Below, one piece after another: positions 54,147 through 61,467 of a stretch of 64,000 nucleotides of DNA. The translations under genes were made by a program, and so were the position numbers. Source of the stretch: HIMB114 sp052048155 (GTDB lineage Bacteria > Pseudomonadota > Alphaproteobacteria > Pelagibacterales > Pelagibacteraceae); contig NZ_JBNAIK010000001.1 in NCBI RefSeq assembly GCF_052048155.1, positions 124,001 to 188,000 on the forward strand, in the 5' to 3' direction. The stretch's first letter is position 1, and the number at the start of each line of letters is the position of its first letter. The notes under the pieces were generated by a model that was given only the letters and a program-made list of their open reading frames with translations, was not told where the DNA came from and did not search any database.

Positions 54147-55193
54147 ATGCTGTATAAAAAATTAGGGCATTCTAATATCAAAGTTAGTTCAATATGTCTT
54201 GGAACTATGACTTGGGGAGAGCAAAATAACCAAGATGAAGCTTTCCAACAAATGGATATGGCTTTTGATTATGGTGTAAATTTTTTTGATACTGCAGAAT
54301 TATATCCAATTCCTCCCAGTGCTAACACCCAAGGTGAAACAAGTAGAATTATTTCAAAGTGGATTAATAAAAAGAAAAATAGAGATAGGTTGGTCATTGC
54401 AGATAAGATTGTAGGACGATCGAATATGGATTGGTTTCGGGATAATGGAGAAGAAACAAGGTTAAATAAAAAACAAATACAATTTGCTTTAGATAGATCT
54501 CTTAAAAATCTTGATACAGATTACATCGATCTATATCAATTACATTGGCCAGATCGACCATTAAATGTTTTTTCAGGTTTAGAATATCATCATAAAGATT
54601 CAAATGATGTCACTCCAATTCTTGAAACATTGGATTGTCTGACCGATTTTGTTAATGAGGGAAAAATTAAAACTATCGGTCTTTCTAATGAAACTGCCTG
54701 GGGAACTTTTGAATTTATTAAAACTGCAGAAATGAAAAATTTAGAAAAAATAGTTTCAGTTCAAAATCCCTATAATCTTTTAAATAGAAGTTATGAAGTT
54801 GGAATTTCAGAAATTTCAATTAGAGAAAATGTAGGCTTACTAGCTTATTCCCCTCTAGCAAGTGGAACACTAAGTGGAAAATATTTAGATGGAAAATTAC
54901 CAGACGGAACTAGATTAAAACTTTTCGGAGATAGATACCCAAGATACAGAACACCTAACTCTGAACCGGCAATAAAAGAGTACATAAAAATTGCAAAAAG
55001 ATTTAATCTAGATGTATGTCAGATGGCTATAAAATTTTGTGAAATTCAACCATTTGTAACTTCAGTTATAATTGGAGCTACGAAAATGGATCAATTAGAA
55101 AATAATTTAAAAAGCCACGAAATCAAACTTGATGATGAAGTAATTCAAGCTATAAACGAGGTACAATTAATATATTCAAACCCATGTCCATAA
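54147..55193 (+). CDS. Aldo/keto reductase (Tas-like)
   Basis: This 348-aa NADPH-dependent oxidoreductase has LGTMTWGEQNNQDEAFQQMD at the N-terminus, the catalytic Asp and Tyr in FFDTAELYP, the Lys in IADKIVG, and the His in YQLHWPDRP. The LAYSPLASGTLSGKYL and VIIGATKMDQLENNL segments bind cofactor. Close resemblance to E. coli Tas in the TWGEQN region. Substrate unknown. Overlaps the next gene by 10 bases. Confidence 0.92.
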   Translation: MLYKKLGHSNIKVSSICLGTMTWGEQNNQDEAFQQMDMAFDYGVNFFDTAELYPIPPSANTQGETSRIISKWINKKKNRDRLVIADKIVGRSNMDWFRDNGEETRLNKKQIQFALDRSLKNLDTDYIDLYQLHWPDRPLNVFSGLEYHHKDSNDVTPILETLDCLTDFVNEGKIKTIGLSNETAWGTFEFIKTAEMKNLEKIVSVQNPYNLLNRSYEVGISEISIRENVGLLAYSPLASGTLSGKYLDGKLPDGTRLKLFGDRYPRYRTPNSEPAIKEYIKIAKRFNLDVCQMAIKFCEIQPFVTSVIIGATKMDQLENNLKSHEIKLDDEVIQAINEVQLIYSNPCP

Positions 55194-55693
55194 AAAAAAT
55201 TCTAACAGTATTTTTGCTCTCATTTTTTTTTACAAGCAACTTAAGTGCTCAGATTAAAATTCAAAAGAAATTTAAAATGTGGGAAAGTCAGTTTTCTGGA
55301 GAAGGAAAAAATAAAATTTGTTTTGCAGTGACAATGCCGACTAAAATGTCCCCTGCAAATCTAAATCGAGCTGAAAGTAGAATATTTGTAACTTTTAGAC
55401 CAAATGACGGTGTTTCAAATGAGATTAGCATTACCAATGGATATCCTTTTAGAAAGAAAAGTGGTGTTAATGTTAATGTTGGTAACGCCCAATTTAAGTT
55501 TAATACAAAAGGGAAATTTGCTTGGATGACAAGTTTAGATGACGAGCTAAAAATGATAAGAGCAATGAAAAAAGCAAATAAAGCTCAAGTTATAGGCGTA
55601 TCATCACGAGGTAACAAAACCAGAGATACATATTCTATGATGGGATTTACTGATGCATATAATGCAGCAAGAAAAAACTGCAAAAATCAATAG
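55184..55693 (+). CDS. IalB-like (invasion-associated locus B) periplasmic protein
   Basis: This 169-aa secreted protein has a signal peptide (MSIKKILTVFLLSFFFTSNLSA) and then KFKMWESQFS and a CFAVTMPTKMSP strand, resembling the IalB family. The family is widespread in non-pathogenic Alphaproteobacteria and its name is historical; its role is unknown. A single pair of cysteines (near residues 45 and 165) could form a disulfide. The stop is directly followed by the argG ATG. Confidence 0.7.
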   Translation: MSIKKILTVFLLSFFFTSNLSAQIKIQKKFKMWESQFSGEGKNKICFAVTMPTKMSPANLNRAESRIFVTFRPNDGVSNEISITNGYPFRKKSGVNVNVGNAQFKFNTKGKFAWMTSLDDELKMIRAMKKANKAQVIGVSSRGNKTRDTYSMMGFTDAYNAARKNCKNQ

Positions 55694-56881
55694 ATGAAAA
55701 AGATAAAAAAGATAGTACTCGCATATTCAGGTGGGTTAGACACCTCAGTAATTCTTAAATGGCTACAAGATAAATATAAAGCAGAAGTTATTTGTTATAC
55801 CTCAGACCTAGGACAAGAAATTAATCGAAAAGCAATTTATACAAATGCTAAAAAATTAGGCGTAAAAAAAATTATTATAGAGGATTTAAAAGAAAAATTT
55901 GTAAAAGACTATGTATTTCCAATGATAAGAGGTAATGCACTTTACGAAGGAATATATTTGTTAGGCACATCTATTGCCAGACCATTAATTGCAAGAAGAC
56001 AGATAGAAATTGCAAAAAAATTTGGCGCTCAAGCTGTTTCTCATGGAGCAACTGGAAAAGGGAATGATCAAGTAAGATTTGAGTTAGGTTACTATTACTT
56101 TGGTCCGAATATAAAAGTTATAGCACCATGGAGAAATTGGAATCTAAATTCAAGAACAGCATTAATAAAATACGCAAAAAAAAATGGGATTATCGTTCCT
56201 AAGGATAAAAAAGGTGCTCCACCCTTTTCTGTTGACGATAATTTATTGCATACATCCACTGAAGGAAAAGTTTTAGAAGATCCAAAAAAAGCTGCTCCTG
56301 AATATATTTTTCAAAGAACGGTATCTCCAGAAAAAGCACCTAATAGACCAACCTTTATTACTCTGGAGTATAAAAATGGTGATCCAATAAGTTTAAATAA
56401 TAAAAAAATGTCACCAGCAAAACTTTTGGATAAATTAAATAATATTGCTGGCAAAAATGGAATTGGAAGAGTTGATTTGGTCGAAAATAGATTCATTGGT
56501 ATAAAATCTCGAGGCGTCTATGAAACACCAGGCGGTACAGTATTATTGTTTGCAAATAGAGCTATCCAATCAGTAAATCTTGATAAAGAAACTATGCACA
56601 AAAATGATGAGCTGATGCCAAGATACGCAGAATTAATTTATAATGGTTATTGGTATTCAAAAGAAAGATTCAAAATTCAAAAAATAATCGACAAGAAAAG
56701 GTCGAAGATAAAGGGAAAAATTAAACTTAAGCTCTACAAAGGTAATATTTCAATTATATCAAGAATTTCAAAAAGCCCTTTATACTCTCTAAAAAAAGTA
56801 AGTTTTGAGGAAAACAAAACTTTTAACAAAAAAAATGTAGAGAATTTTATAAAGAAACACTGTAAGTTATTAAGGAAATAA
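55694..56881 (+). CDS. argG: Argininosuccinate synthase
   Basis: ArgG ligates citrulline and aspartate with ATP in arginine synthesis. At 395 aa, length is normal. The ATP loop is VLAYSGGLDTSVILKWL near the start; GNDQVRFELGYY and the GRVDLVENRFIGIKSRGVYE segment (about 265) follow. No argH nearby. It is flanked without gaps by the IalB-like and psiE genes, an unusual operon context. Confidence 0.98.
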   Translation: MKKIKKIVLAYSGGLDTSVILKWLQDKYKAEVICYTSDLGQEINRKAIYTNAKKLGVKKIIIEDLKEKFVKDYVFPMIRGNALYEGIYLLGTSIARPLIARRQIEIAKKFGAQAVSHGATGKGNDQVRFELGYYYFGPNIKVIAPWRNWNLNSRTALIKYAKKNGIIVPKDKKGAPPFSVDDNLLHTSTEGKVLEDPKKAAPEYIFQRTVSPEKAPNRPTFITLEYKNGDPISLNNKKMSPAKLLDKLNNIAGKNGIGRVDLVENRFIGIKSRGVYETPGGTVLLFANRAIQSVNLDKETMHKNDELMPRYAELIYNGYWYSKERFKIQKIIDKKRSKIKGKIKLKLYKGNISIISRISKSPLYSLKKVSFEENKTFNKKNVENFIKKHCKLLRK

Positions 56882-57265
56882 ATGAAAGATTTCATAAGAA
56901 GAATTCAGTTAGCAGGTGCAGCTATAGTTTTGGTTGCTACATCTTTAGCATTTACTCTTGAAATTATTCAAATGTATAAAGTTCAAACTATTCAGTTAGC
57001 TGATTTACTATTGCTTTTCATTTATTTAGAGGTCATGGGTATGGTCGGTAACTACTGGAGTAATCAATCTATTAGGCTTACTTATCCTTTATTCATAGCG
57101 ATTACTGCATTAGCTCGTTTAATTATTTTACAAAAAAAAGATATTGATGCGTCAGTACTAATCTTTGAGTCTGGTGCAATATTATTGCTTGCTATTGCAA
57201 TCGTAGTCTTGAAACTAAGAAAAAGTAAAATGTTAAAGACTAATGTGAGTAGAGAAGATTTATAA
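56882..57265 (+). CDS. psiE: PsiE-family (phosphate-starvation-inducible) membrane protein
   Basis: This 127-aa protein has four membrane helices. The stretch LLLLFIYLEVMGMVGNYW and the arginine segment ALARLIILQKKD match PsiE. The family is named from E. coli phosphate starvation regulation, but its function is not known; no Pho box was recognised here. It starts one base after the argG stop. Confidence 0.85.
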   Translation: MKDFIRRIQLAGAAIVLVATSLAFTLEIIQMYKVQTIQLADLLLLFIYLEVMGMVGNYWSNQSIRLTYPLFIAITALARLIILQKKDIDASVLIFESGAILLLAIAIVVLKLRKSKMLKTNVSREDL

Positions 57266-57652
57266 AAAAAATTAACAACATAATAAACCTTTAATATTTA
57301 ATTAAAAGAATTTTAAGTTACTGAAAATTCAAATATTTAATTTTAATTTTTAGATTTAAAAAAATTAACCGCAAAAATACTTAATAAACTCACTGTGCAA
57401 CAAATGGTTGAGTATTAAATATTTATTATGCTTATGAATTTATTTCATTTTTTTTTATAAAAGAAAAAATTAAGCTAATTTGAGTTTAAAAAAAAATGAT
57501 GATTAAGTAATTATTGGAGGAGGTGTTTATGTCACCACCTGAAATTTAAAGAAACGGTTTTATTTACCGTATACTTTAAGTTGAAATACTTAAAATGAAT
57601 TCATTTTTCTAAATGAATTCGGTCGAAAGACTATACAATAAAGGGGGCTCCT
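57266..57652 (+). ncRNA. 387-bp gap with five consecutive hairpins and a super-strong RBS: candidate RNA gene
   Basis: The first part (57266-57480) is AT-rich with one 10-bp imperfect hairpin near 57382-57418. From 57516, AGGAGGTG, an exact 8-nt match to the anti-SD, lies 4 to 5 bases before ATG TCA CCA CCT GAA ATT TAA (57529-57549, MSPPEI). It is followed by stems 57521-57525/57536-57540, 57554-57558/57566-57570, 57575-57581/57588-57594, 57597-57606/57611-57620 (10 bp, loop TTCT) and 57647-57653/57658-57664. No gene follows on the plus strand, because folD is convergent. I see no tmRNA, RNase P or 6S signature. The strand is inferred. Confidence 0.45.
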
Positions 57653-57671
57653 CTATTGAGGAGCGTTCCCC
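57643..57671 (-). terminator. folD terminator overlapping its stop codon
   Basis: GGGG plus GCTCCTC (57643-57653) pair with GAGGAGC and CCCC (57658-57664, 57668-57671) around a TATT loop, leaving a 3-nt bulge. In the minus direction it is followed by TTTATT. The folD TAG is inside the stem. On the plus strand the same hairpin could end the structured gap, but no T-run follows. Confidence 0.65.
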
Positions 57672-58513
57672 GAAATTTTATTAAAAGCTTTCAAGGTATT
57701 TTCTAATAAACATGCAATTGTCATAGGTCCAACTCCACCGGGAACTGGCGTTATAGCTTTTACTTTATTTTGCACCTCGTCAAAATCAACATCACCTACA
57801 ATTTTATTTTTGCCATCAACCTCAATTCTATTAATCCCCACATCAATAATAACAGCATCCTTTTTAATCCAATTGCTTTTAACCATTTTTGGTATTCCAA
57901 CGGCAGCAATAATTAAGTCAGCTCTACAGCAAATTTCTTCAATATTTTTAGTTTTAGAATGAACGATAGTCACTGTACAATTTTCCTTTAATAGTAATTG
58001 TGTCATTGGTTTTCCATTAATATTAGACCTTCCAATAACAACAGCATTTAAACCACTAAGATTAGGTACGACTTTTTTAATTAAATAATAACAGCCAAGC
58101 GGTGTACACGGCACTAATGCGTCATTACCTGATGACAAATTTCCAACATTAATTGGATGAAAACCATCTACATCTTTTTTAGGATCTATAGTTTCAATGA
58201 TGTCTCTTTGATTAATATGTTTTGGCAAGGGTAATTGAACTAAAATACCATGAACATTATTATCATTGTTCAATTTTCTAATTTGATTTTTCAAATCTTC
58301 TTCGGAAATACTACTTTTAAATCTTATAACAGTAGAATTAATTCCTACTTCATTTGCAAACTTTTCTTTATTTTTTACATATATTTGACTCGCAGCATCT
58401 TCGCCTATGAGTATTACAGTTAATCCAGGTTTTTGATTACCTGTTAACTTGTTTATATCTGATTTAATTTTTGCTCTTAATTCTTCTGCAACTTTTTTTC
58501 CATCAATTATCAT
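57653..58513 (-). CDS. folD: Methylenetetrahydrofolate dehydrogenase / cyclohydrolase
   Basis: This bifunctional one-carbon enzyme (286 aa) has the catalytic-Lys region IYVKNKEKFANEVGI, GILVQLPLPKHI, DVDGFHPINVG, the NADP fold VVIGRSNINGKPMTQLLL and GGVGPMTIACLLENT. Normal length. It overlaps yggT by 4 bases and is preceded by the mscS gene, giving one minus-strand run. Confidence 0.98.
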   Translation of the reverse strand: MIIDGKKVAEELRAKIKSDINKLTGNQKPGLTVILIGEDAASQIYVKNKEKFANEVGINSTVIRFKSSISEEDLKNQIRKLNNDNNVHGILVQLPLPKHINQRDIIETIDPKKDVDGFHPINVGNLSSGNDALVPCTPLGCYYLIKKVVPNLSGLNAVVIGRSNINGKPMTQLLLKENCTVTIVHSKTKNIEEICCRADLIIAAVGIPKMVKSNWIKKDAVIIDVGINRIEVDGKNKIVGDVDFDEVQNKVKAITPVPGGVGPMTIACLLENTLKAFNKISGNAPQ

Positions 58514-58797
58514 AGCAGTCCTAGTCCATATTCTCTTAAAAGGTTTCTTAAAAATCCTAATAATAAAAATAATATTACTGGAGAAAAGTCTAGCCCACCT
58601 ATATTTGGCATCACACGACGAATTGGATTTAGCAAAGGATCTGTAAGTTTATAACTAGCTTCTAAAACTGCATAAACAAATCTGTTGCTAATGTTAATAA
58701 TATCAAATGTGGTAAGCCAAGATAAAACGATATTTACAATTAAAACAATCGAGTAAAGATAAATAATATTATCAATTAAAATAATTAGTGAATTCAT
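58510..58797 (-). CDS. YggT family membrane protein
   Basis: This 95-aa protein has two YggT helices with IVNIVLSWLTTFDI in the first part, LTDPLLNPIRRVMPNIGGLDFSPVIL after it, and a final helix. YggT proteins are linked to osmotic or division functions, without a defined biochemical role. It overlaps folD and the channel gene by 4 bases each. Confidence 0.88.
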   Translation of the reverse strand: MNSLIILIDNIIYLYSIVLIVNIVLSWLTTFDIINISNRFVYAVLEASYKLTDPLLNPIRRVMPNIGGLDFSPVILFLLLGFLRNLLREYGLGLL

Positions 58798-59891
58798 TTA
58801 TCAAATTTCTCAACATAAATAGATTGAGATGGAAAGGCAAAAGAAGCTCCGGCATCCTCAACAATTTTTTTAATTTCTATTATGAACTTATCTTTCACTT
58901 TTAACCACTCATAATAGCTATTTGTTTGAGTGTAACATCTGACCATTATATCTATAGAGCTTGCAGAGAATTGGTTTAAATTTACTGCGTGTGGAGTTTT
59001 GGTAGATATTAAAAAGTCGGAACTATTTTCAATATATTTTAAAATATTGTTTCTTACTTTTTCTAACTGTTCAGAAGTTGTTTTGTATTCAAGACCTATC
59101 AGCCAATCGATTCTACGATTGGTTGTTTCAGTTTGATTAATGACTGCTTTTTCTGCAAACTGAAAATTTGGAATTGTAGCTAAAGATTTATCAAACTTTC
59201 TAATAACTGTTGATCTAAAACCGATATTTTCAACTATGCCCTCTATTATTCCCTCAACTACAATCCAGTCACCAACTTTAAAACGTTTTTCAACTAGAAC
59301 TAAAATTCCTGAAATTAGATTTTTAAACAAATCTTGAGCACCAAGTGCAACAGCAACACCAAATAATCCAAGACCGGCAATAATTGGACCAATTTTAATG
59401 CCCCAAATTTCTAACGTTGCTGCAAAACCTAAAATTACTATTAAAACTTTAAGCGCTCTTAAAATCCAATTTAGCAAATCTCTAGAAAGAATTTCTTCAA
59501 TACTCTTAATTAATAATGAAGCAGGGTAAATTAACTGATGAATAAACCAAAAAATTAATATTGTGACTAATGATCTATTCAAGTTTTCTATGAAGATTGC
59601 AGATCTACCATCAAGGTTTAAAAAAGTAGACGCGAAGAAAAAACCAAATACAACAGGAAAAAATTTTATTGGGCCCTCAAGAGAAGTGGTCAAACTATTA
59701 TCAAAATTATTTGTGCTTTTAGACACATAAATTTCAATTTTTTTAACAATAAATCTTGAAACAAAGCTTCTTAAAAGAAGAAAAATAAAAAAAACAAATA
59801 AAGCGATTACTATATCTGTAAAACTCGCTCCAGACACACCCTCTTTCCAAACATCAGTTAAAAGGGCAAAAAATTTGTTAAATACATCCAT
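58794..59891 (-). CDS. Small-conductance mechanosensitive channel, MscS family
   Basis: This 365-aa channel protein has four or more N-terminal helices and then the MscS pore-lining helix and beta domain: IIAGLGLFGVAVALGAQDLF, KNLISGILVLVEKRFKVGDW, IVEGIIEGIVENIGFRSTVI. The C-terminal domain ends FPSQSIYVEKFD. It relieves osmotic pressure or senses tension. It heads the mscS-yggT-folD run; divergent from tsaD with 66 bases between. Confidence 0.92.
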   Translation of the reverse strand: MDVFNKFFALLTDVWKEGVSGASFTDIVIALFVFFIFLLLRSFVSRFIVKKIEIYVSKSTNNFDNSLTTSLEGPIKFFPVVFGFFFASTFLNLDGRSAIFIENLNRSLVTILIFWFIHQLIYPASLLIKSIEEILSRDLLNWILRALKVLIVILGFAATLEIWGIKIGPIIAGLGLFGVAVALGAQDLFKNLISGILVLVEKRFKVGDWIVVEGIIEGIVENIGFRSTVIRKFDKSLATIPNFQFAEKAVINQTETTNRRIDWLIGLEYKTTSEQLEKVRNNILKYIENSSDFLISTKTPHAVNLNQFSASSIDIMVRCYTQTNSYYEWLKVKDKFIIEIKKIVEDAGASFAFPSQSIYVEKFDK

Positions 59892-59957
59892 GTTAATTTT
59901 GAAATATACATGTAAATTGTTCTAATCAAGACAAAATTCAAATAACAAGCTTAGTTA

Positions 59958-61034
59958 ATGAAAAAGGATTTAATTTTTTTAGGCATAGAAACCAGTTGTG
60001 ATGAAACAGCCGCCGCATTAGTGAAAAAGTCAAAAAATGGAAAAGTAAAAATACTGTCCAATATTGTATCTAGCCAAGAGATAGTTCACAAAAAATTTGG
60101 TGGTGTTGTACCTGAGCTAGCAGCAAGAGCCCACTCTGAAAAAATAGATCTTATTATAAAAAAAGCGATTACAAAAAGTAAAGTCAAAATGGATCAAATA
60201 GATGGTGTGGCTTGTACTGCAGGTCCAGGACTTTTAGTTTGTCTGATGGTGGGGATGACCGCAGGTAAAACGATCGCCAGCGCTTTAAAAAAACCTTTTT
60301 TTGGAACTAATCATCTTGAGGGCCATGCACTTACTATGGGTTTAATCAAACCTATGAAGTTTCCATACTTATTGTTGTTAATATCTGGCGGACACTCGCA
60401 GTTTTTATCTGTTGAAGGAGTGGGAAAATATAAAAGATTAGGTACTACAATAGATGATGCATTAGGTGAAGCGTTTGACAAAACTGCTAAAATTTTAGGA
60501 ATAGAATTTCCTGGTGGTCCTAAGATTGAAACATTTGCAAAATTTGGAAATGAAAATAGTTTTGATTTACCAAAACCTATTTTGCATAAATCAGGATGTA
60601 ATATGTCTTATGCTGGATTAAAAACTGCAGTGCTGCATGCATCTAAAAACATTAAATCAAAGCAAGATAAATATGATTTAGCGGCTTCTTTTCAAAAAAC
60701 AATAAATCAAATTTTAAAAGTAAAATGCGCAAAAGCGATCGAAATGTTTTTAGAAAAACACAAAAAAGTTAAAAATAAAAATTTTGTCATAGCTGGAGGG
60801 GTGGCGTCAAATCAATCAATAAGAAAGACGATCAAACAAGTTTCTTCTACATTAAAATTTAATACTCACTTTCCACCATTAAATTTATGCACTGATAATG
60901 CTGCAATGATTGCCTGGGCAGGACTACAAAATTACGAAGCTGGAAAAAAACCCAACCTAAAAATAATTTCACAACCAAGATGGCCATTAGATCAAAAAGC
61001 GCCATTCATGAAAGGTGCAGGTTTAATTCTATGA
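59958..61034 (+). CDS. tsaD: tRNA threonylcarbamoyladenosine synthase TsaD
   Basis: This 358-aa enzyme transfers the threonylcarbamoyl group to A37 in tRNA (t6A). Motifs are LGIETSCDETAAALV, the metal-binding HLEGHALTMGLI, LLLISGGHSQFLSVEG, GLKTAVLHASKN and AGGVASNQSIRK. The t6A made is the substrate for MtaB (29127). It overlaps the EVE-domain gene as ATGA. Confidence 0.98.
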   Translation: MKKDLIFLGIETSCDETAAALVKKSKNGKVKILSNIVSSQEIVHKKFGGVVPELAARAHSEKIDLIIKKAITKSKVKMDQIDGVACTAGPGLLVCLMVGMTAGKTIASALKKPFFGTNHLEGHALTMGLIKPMKFPYLLLLISGGHSQFLSVEGVGKYKRLGTTIDDALGEAFDKTAKILGIEFPGGPKIETFAKFGNENSFDLPKPILHKSGCNMSYAGLKTAVLHASKNIKSKQDKYDLAASFQKTINQILKVKCAKAIEMFLEKHKKVKNKNFVIAGGVASNQSIRKTIKQVSSTLKFNTHFPPLNLCTDNAAMIAWAGLQNYEAGKKPNLKIISQPRWPLDQKAPFMKGAGLIL

Positions 61035-61447
61035 AAAACTATTGGTTAGTAAAATCTGAACCAAATGTGTGGTCAATTGATCAACAAAAAAAGTCAGGAT
61101 CAAAAGGAACAGTTTGGGATGGCGTGAGAAATTATCAAGCAGCAAATAACCTTAAGGCAATGAAGAAAGGTGACTTATGTTTTTTTTACCACTCTAATAT
61201 TGGAAAAGAAATTGTTGGAGTTGTAGAGGTCATCAAAGAACACTTCATAGATCCAACGGATAAAGAAAAAAGATTTGTTGCGGTGCAATTAAAATTTAAA
61301 CAAAAATTAAAATCTCCAGTAAGTTTAGAAAATATCAAGCAAAACACAGAGCTTTCTAACCTAGCTTTGATAAAGCAAAGCCGACTGTCGGTAATGCCAA
61401 TAGACTCTAAAAGCTGGAAAATAATATGTAAGTTGGGTAAAATTTGA
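61031..61447 (+). CDS. EVE/PUA-like domain protein (thymocyte nuclear protein type)
   Basis: This 138-aa protein consists of one EVE domain: MKNYWLVKSEPNVWSIDQ, TVWDGVRNYQAANNLKAM, DLCFFYHSNIGKEIVGVVEV, then ALIKQSRLSVMPI. EVE domains bind modified bases in RNA or DNA. The start is the ATG at 61031, overlapping tsaD by 4 bases; a longer ORF starting at 60980 is not supported. Association with a tRNA modification gene suggests but does not prove an RNA role. Confidence 0.88.
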   Translation: MKNYWLVKSEPNVWSIDQQKKSGSKGTVWDGVRNYQAANNLKAMKKGDLCFFYHSNIGKEIVGVVEVIKEHFIDPTDKEKRFVAVQLKFKQKLKSPVSLENIKQNTELSNLALIKQSRLSVMPIDSKSWKIICKLGKI

Positions 61448-61467
61448 AAAAAATTTAAGGGGGCACA

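Noticed and set aside
57500..57671. tmRNA, RNase P RNA or 6S RNA
   Set aside because: None of the conserved terminal, tag-coding or P4 motifs could be found.
60980..61030. N-terminal extension of the EVE-domain protein
   Set aside because: It is the tsaD 3' end in another frame; the ATG at 61031 overlaps the tsaD stop in the usual ATGA style.
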